Source: Pythium myriotylum
Taxonomy: Eukaryota > Oomycota > Peronosporomycetes > Pythiales > Pythiaceae
DNA length: 64,000 nucleotides
Direction of reading: 5' to 3'
NCBI GenBank assembly: GCA_023091665.1
Contig: JALJCQ010000011.1
Location: 1,178,001-1,242,000, forward strand
Shown: piece by piece, positions 42,910 through 53,945 of the stretch
Position numbering within the stretch: position 1 is the first letter of the stretch
How the letters are laid out: every line of letters begins with the position of its first letter
Made by a program: the position numbers and the translations under genes
The notes under the pieces: generated by a model
What the model saw: only the letters and a program-made list of their open reading frames with translations
Told to the model about the DNA's origin: nothing
Database searches by the model: none

Positions 42910-44504
42910 TTACACAGCGTAGACTGCACGTTTTTCTGCGGTTTCTTGCGGTTCTGTCGCCATGCCACCTTCGAGCTCCTCTGTTAGACTCGCCTCTAGA
43001 TCTGGTGGGCTAGCCAACGGATCGGCGCCGTCAGAGTCGTCATCCTCGTCCGGGTCCGAACAGCAGCAATCGCTGATGAGAAAAGCGAGAAACGCGAATG
43101 GCAGAAGACACAGGTCGATGACCCACAGAACGGGGATCAGCACCAGCATGACCAGTGTACACAGGATAATCATAGCTGTTGACTGGATTTTGGAGAAGAC
43201 CCGTCCAAAGCGCCAAGATCCCCCGACGCCCTTCAAGCGGAAAAACAGCCATACGAATGGTGCCAGCACAAGCGCGATCAACGTAGCAGGGATGAACGTC
43301 ACAACCGTCAGGAATAATATGATCAGAATCGCTCGGCAGCCAGGACCCTCGTCTTCCATTCCCTCGAACTGCTTCCCGCTGCAGCTACCTGCACCTTCCT
43401 ACAAAGCAATTCACGCATTAGTCATTCCAACCAAACACGAGACGCACGCGGTCCCTCCCAACATCACACTACCACCTACCGCATAGTGTGACGGAGTCGG
43501 CGTATCCTCGATGATCTCCCCGCACAACCAACAGAAACTCGTATTGCAACCAACACACTTCATGTGGTTGCAACCACCTACGATTCCATACCATGCGAGT
43601 CGTTTGGTCAGTGCCCACGCTCACCTCTCTCCGTATTCCCACAAACCAAGACACATCTCTCACCGTTCTTCTCGACGTCTCGATGACAACCAGGACATGG
43701 CTTGGCGATCTCGTCGATCTTGGCGCGGTTCAACGACTCTTCTTGCGCCGTCTTCAGCTCGTAGTCTGCGCACGAACTGTTCTCGTGCGCGTTACCGTGG
43801 AAGAAGCAGAACGTCTTGTTGCACTGCTCGCACACGCACACCGGGTTCTCTGGTCCGACACAGTCTTGCGAGTGCGAACAGAACGGACAGTCGCGCGCAT
43901 GTTGATGCTCCTTGTTGAACCGAAAGTACTCGTACTTCTTCCAGATCTCCGGGCCCACGATCTCCTCGATGTCTGAGACCTCGACAGCCACGCCACACGT
44001 GGTGGTTGGTGCACTCTCGTTGGTTAAGGTACCTGGTGCACCCTGAGCCGTCTCGACTGGGTGGAAGCACACCGGGTACACGTTTCCCTCGGTGATCTTG
44101 AGCTCCAGGTACGGCTTGAAGCATGGTTTGCAATACCGATGACCGCACGAGGACAGTACTATGGCCTCGGTCACGCGGATGTCGTCGAAGCAGATGTGGC
44201 ATCGGAAGGTCTCTTCTTCGACCGGCGTGAGCCACACCAACGACCTCGCTGCACGTACGAGTGGGTTGAGTTGGCGCGATGTGAAGCTACGCCGCATTAC
44301 CCGTTGCCGTGGTGTCGTCGCGTGGGGATCTCGTCGGGAATGATCATTTTCCAGCGCGCTCGTCATGCGCATGAGCGTGCGCACCGACGTGGAGGCGCTG
44401 AGCGGCGGCGGCGCCGACCTCACGCGCTCTGTGACTGCACGCTGCGGCATCTTGGGCCGCGTGCTGTCCTCCATCTTCTGGTAGGGGGTTTCGTGCTTGG
44501 ACAT
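42910..44504 (-). CDS. RBR membrane-anchored ubiquitin ligase-like protein (copy A of a tandem pair)
   Basis: Exons 44504-43664, 43577-43480 and 43398-42910 give 475 residues. The N-terminus is Ser/Arg-rich (MPQRAVTERVRSAPPPLSAS). RING1 is CHICFDDIRVTE with CGHRYCKPC, the IBR has CPFC, CVCEQC and FCFFH, and RING2 has CPGC, GGCNHMKCVGC and FCWLC, with the catalytic Cys present. Exon 3 starts EGAGSCSGKQFEG and has segments around AILIILFLTVVTFIPATLI and LVMLVLIPVLWVIDLCLL, then a Cys/Asp-rich tail. Exon 1 to early exon 3, including both introns, is nearly identical to the copy at 45623-47610. This copy is uninterrupted. Confidence 0.92.
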
Positions 44505-45622
44505 GGTGATGCGTATTGCGAAATGAGACGGAGGCGCGAGAGTCTCGCAAGTAGCTCACTTATCCAGATATGGCAAGTTTGCCTCCCATGAACCCAGGCC
44601 GGTGGTCGTGGGTTGGGTGCACTGCACGTGATTGGTGGGTGAGAGATACGTGACCTGTGGGCGCTTAGTGCCAGGACTTGTATGAGTCATGGTGAAAGAG
44701 ACAGGCACAAACAGAAACAGACTCGAAGTATCTTTGTCACCGTGGACCAAACGCGGCGAGCATGGGCACCGACCGATTTGTTACAAATCGCTCGTACAAA
44801 ATTTGTAATTCAAGACGCCAGAGTCTGGTGTCTTGAAGTGCATCAGCTCAGTGCTGCCGAAGTGCAATCATCAATTGCAAGTGGCGATAAACTTCCTTTT
44901 CTCGAAACTTCCAGTCGGTGTTGCGCCTTGATTAGGCATAATCGACCAGTATTCTCAGTAAGCAAGATCTCCTGGGGAACACTTCGCAGCAGCAGCAGAA
45001 GTTTCTTTCATTTGGCCATGGTCGTCGTGCGGCATGGAGGGGTGGCTTCAACCATTTGTCGAAAGATCAGGACCCTGTCCAGAGGGGTGCAGCCACCACT
45101 TAGATGCCGCTTGTGGCCATGTCTGTCTCTGACGTTGCATAACGAGGACGAATAAACCACCTGCAGAGTAACGACAGGGCTCTTGTGCTCCAGATCTCAT
45201 GGATGCTGTCTGGAGTCGTGTGCCAACTCCAAGTGCCATTGAGAACGACGCAGCGAGTGTGTTCTCCTTGTGCCGATCGCAAACGAGCGGGTCGTGAAGG
45301 TTGCCTCTTTTGTGGAGGAGGAAAGTAGTCATACATTACTGAGGTGAGGCCAAAGCAGGTTTGGGGCTGGGGGCAGATAGAGTGAGATAATGTTCGCATC
45401 CTCAACGTCTGCGCGCAGTCGCCTGACCGGAGACGGTTCCAGCGGGGACGTATCTACGGCCACAGTAGTTGCAAGTCCCAGAAAATGCAGTACAAAACTG
45501 GCAACGGCGTCACAGCACGCTCAACACGAAGAGGCATCGGACTACTATTGTAGTATCATCTTCGTCACTAGCACAAGTAATGGATTAGTCGTTAAAATGC
45601 ATACACGCACGGGGTGGCGCGA
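44505..45622. other. Intergenic between the tandem RBR copies; short hairpins
   Basis: This holds the 5' flank of copy A, with AAACAGAAACAGACTCG about 205 bp before the ATG. An 8-bp hairpin lies at 44781-44808 and a 12-bp hairpin with one mismatch at 44811-44835. No gene is supported. Confidence 0.4.
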
Positions 45623-47610
45623 CTACACAGCATGAACAAGTCGTCCTTCTGCGGTCGCTTGCGCCGCAGCTGTATCAGTGTCTTGAACATCTTTTGTTGG
45701 ACCAGCTTCGAGGTCCGGGGTGTCAATTGAGGTGTTGACGGCGTTGGGGTCTGCGCCCTCATTTCGGGCACGACAGCAGCGGGCACGGAGGAAGCGATAG
45801 AGACACTTGAATGGCCACAGACACAGGTTGACGGCAAACGAGATCAGGGCGAAAGCCAACGAGATCAACGTGGTCAGCACAACCATGCTTGCCGTCTGGG
45901 TTCCAACGAACACCGCACCAATGCTCTCGGATCGCCAGCAGAGCCAGATCAACGGCGTCAACACAAGAGCGATCAACGTAGCAGGGATGAACGTCACAAC
46001 CGTCAGGAATAATATGATCAGAATCGCTCGGCAGCCAGGACCCTCGTCTTCCATTCCCTCGAACTGCTTCCCGCTGCAGCTACCTGCACCTTCCTACAAA
46101 GCAATTCACGCATTAGTCATTCCAACCAAACACGAGACGCACGCGGTCCCTCCCAACATCACACTACCACCTACCGCATAGTGTGACGGTGTCGGCGTAT
46201 CCTCGATGATCTCCCCGCACAACCAACAGAAACTCGTATTGCAACCAACACACTTCATGTGGTTGGGTTGCGACTAAAACAGGTCAATTTGACGGTCAGG
46301 TCAGCGTCTTTTCTATGTGCAGGGCGTGACCTGTGGGGCCTCGGTCACTTGGTGGTGACGTTCGACCACGCGCGAGCGCGACCTCGGGCGTTTCCTCGAG
46401 GCCGCGCTGTTGCCGTGACTCACAGCCGACCGCGTGCACTCGGGAGGGCGCGACCTCCTTGGCCGGCAGATCGAGCCCTGTTCTTGTTTGATTGGCTTGT
46501 TGGTTGTTCGACCTTGGAAAGTCTGTTTCGGCGTCAAAAGTCTGACCTCGGCAGTGACAGTGAGCGTTGGTCACGTGGCTCGACGTGACCTGTTGCCTGA
46601 CCAAGTCGATGTGTGCATAGAAAAGACGCTGACCTGACCCACAAATTGACCTGTATTAGACGCTTCCATGTGGTTGCAACCACCTACGATTCCATACCAT
46701 GCGAGTCGTTTGGTCAGTGCCCACGCTCACCTCTCTCCGTATTCCCACAAACCAAGACACATCTCTCACCGTTCTTCTCGACGTCTCGATGACAACCAGG
46801 ACATGGCTTGGCGATCTCGTCGATCTTGGCGCGGTTCAACGACTCTTCTTGCGCCGTCTTCAGCTCGTAGTCTGCGCACGAACTGTTCTCGTGCGCGTTA
46901 CCGTGGAAGAAGCAGAACGTCTTGTTGCACTGCTCGCACACGCACACCGGGTTCTCTGGTCCGACACAGTCTTGCGAGTGCGAACAGAACGGACAGTCGC
47001 GCGCATGTTGATGCTCCTTGTTGAACCGAAAGTACTCGTACTTCTTCCAGATCTCCGGGCCCACGATCTCCTCGATGTCTGAGACCTCGACAGCCACGCC
47101 ACACGTGGTGGTTGGTGCACTCTCGTTGGTTAAGGTACCTGGTGCACCCTGAGCCGTCTCGACTGGGTGGAAGCACACCGGGTACACGTTTCCCTCGGTG
47201 ATCTTGAGCTCCAGGTACGGCTTGAAGCATGGTTTGCAATACCGATGACCGCACGAGGACAGTACTATGGCCTCGGTCACGCGGATGTCGTCGAAGCAGA
47301 TGTGGCATCGGAAGGTCTCTTCTTCGACCGGCGTGAGCCACACCAACGACCTCGCTGCACGTACGAGTGGGTTGAGTTGGCGCGATGTGAAGCTACGCCG
47401 CATTACCCGTTGCCGTGGTGTCGTCGCGTGGGGATCTCGTCGGGAATGATCATTTTCCAGCGCGCTCGTCATGCGCATGAGCGTGCGCACCGACGTGGAG
47501 GCGCTGAGCGGCGGCGGCGCCGACCTCACGCGCTCTGTGACTGCACGCTGCGGCATCTTGGGCCGCGTGTTGTCATCCAGCTTCTGGTAGGGGGTGTCGA
47601 GCCTGGACAT
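45623..47610 (-). pseudogene. RBR gene (copy B) disrupted by a MITE in the RING2 exon
   Basis: Exon 1 is 47610-46770. Exon 2 spans 46683-46175 but is split by a 402-bp insertion. Exon 3 is 46093-45623. Exon 1 encodes a protein identical to copy A apart from a few N-terminal residues (MSRLDTPYQKLDDNT). The insertion lies directly after the catalytic CNH codons, so no normal RING2 can be made unless the insert is spliced out. Exon 3 is identical to copy A as far as PATLIALVL and then changes abruptly to a different tail (LISLAFALISFAVNLCLWPF, ending EGRLVHAV). It was probably functional until recently. Confidence 0.85.
46266..46667. mobile_element. 402-bp Mutator-like MITE
   Basis: The element is flanked by the 9-bp duplication ATGTGGTTG (46257-46265 and 46668-46676), present once in copy A. 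Its ends are inverted repeats of about 52 bp with six mismatches, sharing ACAGGTCAATTTG and GGTCAGGTCAGCGTCTTTTC. It has no coding capacity. Long terminal repeats plus a 9-bp duplication are typical of Mutator-like elements, so movement by a transposase supplied elsewhere is likely. Confidence 0.9.
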
Positions 47611-49449
47611 GGTGATGCGTATTGCGAAATGAGACCCTGGGGCGAGCGGCCTCACCCCTCCGCGCTCACCCTCTCCAGCTCAGCGTCCCTTAGATCCATG
47701 TGGTTGGATCCATCTGCACAAGATCTCTAAGAAGTTGGAATCTGCGACGTGAGCAGGTCTTGGCACATTCCCATATCTCGCGCCCTGGATTTTTGATCTA
47801 AGCTGTCCCTGCAAAAGAGACTCTCAAACAGAAACAGACTCGACTGTCCAAGGTAAAGCAACGTTCATTTCTCGTGAGATTTGTGAGATGCAGGAACGGG
47901 CGTTTGAGCAATAAAGTACACCATGCGCTCGCATGCCGTGTTGAACTTCCACCATTATATTGTAATTTTTTTTAAAGGAATGGTCCAAGTTGGGACTGTG
48001 AAGGTGGCATTGAAATCGACGTCAGATATGATTCACTGGTGGACTCGTAAAACTCACGAAGATCGAAAAGTGTTATCGCTGATTGGCGAACTGAGAATAC
48101 AATACTCAACTTGATGGACTGGTAGGGCCTACCACAGACACAAAGTCGTGGATGACAGTCGCCACATGCCACACAGTCGGATGCACGATCGTGATTACCG
48201 GTGGATTGGAAGAGAGAAAACCCCATTGATTGAATTCGATTCTCTCCGCTTGGACTCGTCTGCGGGACGTGCCAGATGCCACTTGTTCCGGACATGGGCT
48301 GGTACGCATACCCAGGGGTTGGGGGGGGGGGGGGGGGGGGGGGCAACCAAGTCACACCGTTTGAGAAGAATTTGGAGTTGTCCGATCGCTGCGGCAAATC
48401 TACCAATGACCACCGCTCATAGCCGTCAATTATAACACCGAACGACACGGTCAGACCATACAGCCATCGCCAGCTCCTTGAAAAGGTTTCTTAAAGAGCA
48501 AATCAACGGACAAGTTGTAACTGAAACGTACTCGCCGCTAGAGAAATTCGGTCTGTCGAATAGACATCGTTCGCGTTAAGTCGTTGCTCTTTGTTGCTGC
48601 ATGCATTGTCCATAGCTACGGCGTAATGCTGTGTTGATTTCAACTGGAATCGATTCGAAGCATGAATTCTTGAACTCCGATCGCCAGGTGCAGTCCCACC
48701 GCGAGAGTGAAGAGGCCAGGAGTTGGTAGAGGTCCACTTTTACTCTGGACGTGAGGTGAGTCGAGGGAATGGATAAACTATGTCTACGGCTTCACCGGTT
48801 CACTTTCGCCGTGGAGACTAGACTTTCAAAGCTTACGCTGTTCTGTTTTTTAAATCTCAGAGTAATCGAACCTCCAATCGCTCGAATTCAGGCTGGGGCT
48901 ACTAGTACAGAGGTGTAGGAAGCCAAATGAAGCAGGCGAGTACCACAGGAGATTGAAGACCCACCGCTCCGGCAGTAGCCGAGCCGACAGAGAGTCCATA
49001 CCGTACAAAACTCCCGATGTAAGAGCTCATCCTTGCTATGGAGCAGAACGCCTTCCTTCGCAAAGGATTACGGTGACGAGCAAGTGGGAGATGTTCGCGC
49101 GAAGACATTCAAGACGGTAGATTTGGATGGCGCACGCCGCCACTTGCCGACCTCTCGCAATGGCAAAAATGGCAGAAGAACTCATCTGGCTCATTTGCTT
49201 CTTCGCTGTTGCACTATCTCATTCCGCACCACGCTCATGGGAACTCGATGGTGTCTGCGACACGCGCGTTGGCCGTGGGTTAATTTCGTCGTCGAAGAAG
49301 ACCACTGATGGTCGGAACAGAACCCATCGGTTGTGTGGTCGAAGACCGAGCGGGAAAATCAAGAGATGATTTTGGATGAATGAGATATCTCGTCAACTTG
49401 GTCCTCCCTTACTGTGAAAGACCACTTGAGAAACTCCCTGGCGTACTGA
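47611..49449. other. 1.8 kb without a supported gene; 23-G run
   Basis: The 5' flank of copy B has AAACAGAAACAGACTCG at 47826-47842. A homopolymer of 23 G lies at 48321-48343. Several short open frames exist, but none has a domain, bias or splice structure that supports a gene. Confidence 0.4.
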
Positions 49450-50774
49450 ATGGTGGAGGAGCACGCCATCGATGTAGCTTACTCGAACCTCGTAGATGAG
49501 GCCGAGAGATCTTATCGAGAAATGGACGTGATCGTGATCGCGCGTCGTGCTTCGGAGCCGGTCGGCAGCTCCGTGGGTCGTATCTCCTCTGCCGATCTTC
49601 GAGCAACAAGCTCAGAGTGCCGCCGCCGGCACTCGTCTTACGTCTCACCATTTGTCTGTAACTGTTATCTCATTGCTGAAGCAGACTACGATTGACGAGA
49701 AAATCCGATGCCACGAATGCCTCGACGTGGTGCCAGTCTCCGACGCGGTGACTCTCTCCTCCTGTGGCCACCGCTTTTGCGGGGCCTGCCTGAGGCAGTT
49801 TCTGCAGCTGAAAGTGTCCGAAGGCGTGGTGAATCCAGTATGCTTTCACCCGAACGAAGAGACCGGTGCTTGCGGAGTGCCCCTGAGCGCGGACGACATC
49901 CGAGCGCTGGTCGACTCGGACGTGTGGGCCAAGTACGAGTACTTCCATCTGATCAAGAACCACACGTACGCCCGTGAATATCCGCACTGCTCACACGCAC
50001 AGAACTGTGCGGGGCCCGAAGAGCCCTCGTGCGTCTGCGAGTCATCCGCCAAGCCGTTCTGCTTGTTCCACGGGAACGCCCACGACGGCAGTTCCTGCGC
50101 AGACTACGAGCTCAAAGCCGCGAGGGAAGACGCGCTGAGCCGCTCCAAGATCCTCGAGATCGCCAAGCCGTGTCCAGGCTGTGGGCGAAGCGTGGAGAAG
50201 AATGGTAAGCGGTCTGTGCTATCTGTGTGAACTAAAATCTGGTCCTGACGGCGCGGTCCCTCAGGCGGGTGTAACCACATGACGTGCATCGTCTGCGGCG
50301 TGGACTTCTGCTGGCTCTGCTGCGAGGCCCTGGAGAGCGCGACAGATCACTACGGGGTACGAACGCCGCTCGTCCCGACTGCGCGCGCGCGGCTGCCTCA
50401 CTGACTGCGGTGCTGTGTCTCTTCAGAGCGAAAACGAAGGAGGCTGCCGCGGGATGCAGTTCTTCGACTCGTCTGAGTTGAACCGACTCAACCAGTGCGA
50501 CCTGCCGCCCGACGGCGACGAAGTGTGCTTCGACACGGCCGTGCGCGTCCTCCGCGCGCTCTTCTTCCTCCCAGCCTGCGCGCTCCTGCTCGTCGTGGCG
50601 CCGCTCACGTACTGGCTCTGGGACGACGGCGTCTCGCTGCGCGACGGCCTCTCGGCCACGCAGGACGTGCTCGCCTACTGCGTCGTCGCCGTCTACGCGC
50701 TCGCGCTGCTCGCCTGTCGCTGGGCGCGCGACAGCGCCACCAAGATCGCGGCCTGCTGGACTAGACCGCGCTAG
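49450..50774 (+). CDS. RBR-like gene in decay: N-terminus out of frame, IBR zinc ligands lost
   Basis: Exon 1 (to 50204), exon 2 (50265-50356) and exon 3 (50427-50774) join in the family's usual phases. RING1 ([21 protein letters not shown]) and RING2 ([20 protein letters not shown]) are intact. In the IBR the first Cys is Tyr (REYPHC) and the CxxC pair reads CESS, so two zinc ligands are gone. The RING frame has a stop at 49535 and no ATG; the likely N-terminus (ATG 49450, [20 protein letters not shown]) is in another frame, so a frameshift near 49620 is probable. The tail has two membrane segments ([39 protein letters not shown]) and is Arg-rich at the end. It may be a young pseudogene. Confidence 0.65.
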
Positions 50775-50985
50775 GATCCTTTCTCGTCGAGGAACTTCAA
50801 CTCGCACTTTGCCCACGTGCCAAAAGCGGGTGCCGTCGTCCTTCCCGCAGCAAACTCAGCGCCGCGCGGCGTCACAGCGACGCAAGGATCAGCTCAGCTG
50901 CGCGCGCTGAGATGACTGGATTCACTCGCTCTCCTCCCCTCTCCCCACGCACGCGACCCACTGCGTCATTGGCGACCTCGCGCCC

Positions 50986-52585
50986 ATGGACTCCGCCGCG
51001 CCCGCCGAGAGCGGTTACGGCGCCGTGCCCGTGCGCCCGCAGCTCGCGCGCGCCGGCAGCAGCGGCGTCGGCCTCGCGCCCAGCGCGACGCTGCGCCAGT
51101 CCGGGTCGCTCAAGGCGCTCTTCCGACTCACGAGCACGGTCGGCGCCGATGCGCCCGCCGCTGTCGAGTCCCCCAAGCCGGCGCCGCCGCCGCCGCCACC
51201 GACACGGCTCCGCAAGTCACGGAGTCAACGAGAACGACGCGTGATCGGCCGCGAGACCGTCCCGCTGCTGCGCCGCAGCGTCACGACCCATCAGATCCCG
51301 CCACTCGTGCGCGCCATGTCGTCCATGCTCAGGCTGCCGCGAGAAGAAGAAAAGTTCCGCTGCCACATCTGCTTCGACGACGACGTGCCCGTCTCCGAGG
51401 CCGTGACGCTGGGCACGTGCGACCACCGGTACTGCAAGGCGTGCTTCAAGTCGTACTTGGAGATCAAGATCCGAGAGGGCAACGTGTACCCGGTGTGTTT
51501 CCACCCCATCGAGGAGTCGGACCGCAAGACCTGCGGTGTCGCCGTCGGTAGCGACCAGATCGAAGACCTCGTGGAACCGGAGGTGTGGAAGAAGTTCAAC
51601 CTCTTCCGCTTCAACAAAGAGCACGAGCATGCGCGCGAATGCCCGCACTGCTCGTTCACGCAAGACTGCAAAGGCCCCGAGAGCCCGAACTGCGTCTGCG
51701 AGCACTGCGGCAAAGAGTTCTGCTTCTTCCACGACATCGCCCACGAAGGCGGCACCTGTGCTGACTACGAACTGCAGAACGCTGAGAGTGAGTCCCTCAA
51801 CCGCGCCAAGATCAAGGAGATCTCCAAGCCCTGTCCAGGATGCTCGCGTGATGTCGAGAAGGACGGTGAGTGCCTAAAACGAAGAAGGCCTTCTTGTGTC
51901 AATCGGGAGTCTGAGCTTGTGTTTTTGTCGCTAGGTGGTTGCAACCACATGAAGTGCGTGGCATGTGAAACCAGCTTCTGCTGGCTCTGTGGAGAGATTA
52001 TTGAGGATGCACCCATGCCCTCACATTTCTCGGTAAGTTGGTGGCCTCAGAGAATCCGGTGGCTGGAAGGGAATTGACTCTGAGAGTTGGCAGGATACCA
52101 GCGAGAGCCCATGCAAAGGGAAGCAGTTCGACGGAGAGGAGCAAATCGAGCTCCCGTGGGGCATGCGAGTCTACGCTGTTGTTGTGGGACTCTTGTGCTA
52201 TCCATTCGCATTCATCTGCGCCCTCCTGGTCACCCCGGTGGCTTGGTTCACCTCCTCAACGGATGAGAGCTTCTCGAACATGTTCTGGTTCCGCCACACC
52301 ATCGCAATGATCTGGCTCGCGCTGTTCGTGAGCCTTCTCGTCTTCATCGCTGCGATCGTGTTCGAGCTTGCATTCCGCCTTGTCGTGTTTGTTGTGATGC
52401 TGCCGTTCGTCATCATGAAGAATGTTGCTATGAAGGTGTTCTGCTGCTGCCGACAGCGTTCCGAATCAATTGCATCAACGGAGAAAACAGCCGATAGCGA
52501 CTTGGAGGCTGGACTTCGTGAAGTTGAAGGCGTTTCGACCAAAGATAATGCTCAGGAGGAGCCAATTCATGCTCGTGCGGCTTGA
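50986..52585 (+). CDS. RBR membrane-anchored ubiquitin ligase-like protein
   Basis: Exons 50986-51865, 51935-52032 and 52094-52585 give 489 residues. The first 115 residues are Ala/Pro/Arg-rich with a run of seven prolines. RING1 (CHICFDDDVPVS, CDHRYCKAC), IBR (CPHC, CVCEHC, FCFFH) and RING2 (CPGC, GGCNHMKCVAC, FCWLC) are complete. Exon 3 begins DTSESPCKGKQFDG and has segments YAVVVGLLCYPFAFICALL and MIWLALFVSLLVFIAAIVF, plus VVFVVMLPFVIM, then an acidic tail. The first segment pattern also occurs in the two free-tail proteins at 23722 and 53245. Confidence 0.92.
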
Positions 52586-53244
52586 AACCGTGGACCAGAA
52601 TTGTCCCCAGCCATGCACGCGGGTAAGGTATCAACTATTAAATACGTTTGTGTTTGAAAAAGTAGAGCTCCATGAAGTAAGAGCTATACCAAAGAAGAAA
52701 AGTCTCATACACCTTCATGTCTCGTGTACAGTATCCACAATTCGAACAATCAAACCTTGGTTCGCCTGTCACGTTGTGGGGAAATGCGCCACCATTGACT
52801 CACGTTACACTAGAACGACACATGAGACTGCAATCGCCGCACGAGAAAATTAACACCACTACACTAAGCGATTCGTACCAAAAGTTGCTATCACGACTTC
52901 CGCGTGTGAATGAAGATATAAGTTCCGAGGTAGCGTCATTCAGTCTGCCTCAGCTGCTTCGAGCAGTGCCCATCCTCTATACCTGACAACGGAGAACCGA
53001 CATATCTCAATCAAATATTCAGGGTGATCCTGAAACGCTTGGTTGTACTGTATCGCGAAAGCTGAATCGACTCCTCTCAACGCAGCTGACTGTTTTACTT
53101 CATCTCACATGTATTCTATTGATGTGGGTTGCAGAAGTCTTGACAATTTGTTGGCTTGCCTGAGGCAAGGCCAACAATGCCTTTGAGCACACTGCGAAGC
53201 CATTTGTCAATCAGCTCGCACTACGACAAGCTACTCGGTTCAGC
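52586..53244. other. Intergenic
   Basis: An 89-codon open frame with an ATG (52717-52986) has no recognised domain and is not called. The rest is the 5' flank of the small membrane protein gene. Confidence 0.35.
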
Positions 53245-53759
53245 ATGTCCACGACGGCTGCAAGTGAAAAGACCGGCACGCTCGATCCAAAGGCAGACAA
53301 CTATGGGACCATCCCGGCGGCTGATCCGCCCATGGACGATGTAAACTTGGAGTTGAGTATTCTCCATCAGATAAAGCGATTTGACATGGGGCGTGCATCT
53401 AGGAAACTGTAGCGGTGATTGAAGGTGTCGCGGGATATGCGGTCGTCGTTTCCATCCTCACGTTCCCATTCGCGGTGCTGCTCGCCCTCGTTACGACGCC
53501 AATCGCGTGGATCGTTTCGTGCTTCATGGCCAATCCGTTTGCACTCTTCTTGGCGCAATATGCATCCGCCCAGGTGACACTCGGAATCATGGTGACTGTG
53601 GGGCTGTCGTTTTTTGCCTGCGTCGTCTGGGGAGTCTACGAGGCCATCCTATGGGTACTCAACTTGCCTGTGCGTGCGTTCAAGGCCTTGACCAGCTGCT
53701 GTTTCACGGCCGAAAAGGAGTCCAAGGGCGAGCCGCTCAAGGGAGCCGATGCTGCTTAG
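53245..53759 (+). CDS. Small two-exon membrane protein, free RBR-tail-like, paralogue of 23722-24167
   Basis: Exons 53245-53340 and 53403-53759 join in phase 0 over a 62-nt intron to 150 residues. The soluble N-terminus (MSTTAASEKTGTLDPKADNY, then GTIPAADPP) shares the YGxxPA motif with its paralogue. Exon 2 shows IEGVAGYAVVVSILTFPFAV and LGIMVTVGLSFFACVVWGVY membrane segments and the tail motif LPVRAFKAL (LPVRALRCC in the paralogue). It lies between a full RBR gene and a half-size one. No zinc ligands are present. Function is unknown; the resemblance to RBR exon 3 is limited to hydrophobic pattern and a few residues. Confidence 0.65.
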
Positions 53760-53945
53760 ACGCTCTGCGAAAATACTGTGGATAGAAATATCCATGATCC
53801 AAGTGAGATTTGTTCGTTCTTGCAACTCCTTTAACTTTTTCTGAAAGTGATTTGAGATATGACTGGATTTCCCATGATGGTGGGATGATGGTGGGAGGCA
53901 AGCGGCCCTCAGCAGGGTCTCATTTTCGTATTTGACTTCAATCGG

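Noticed and set aside
46259..46588. 109-codon frame across the MITE
   Set aside because: It begins in RBR exon DNA and runs through the MITE with no protein features.
47972..48448. 158-codon frame with a proline run
   Set aside because: The proline run is only the translated G homopolymer read from the other strand, and nothing else supports a gene.
52717..52986. 89-codon open frame with ATG
   Set aside because: It has no domain, paralogue or splice partner, and its length is within chance expectation.
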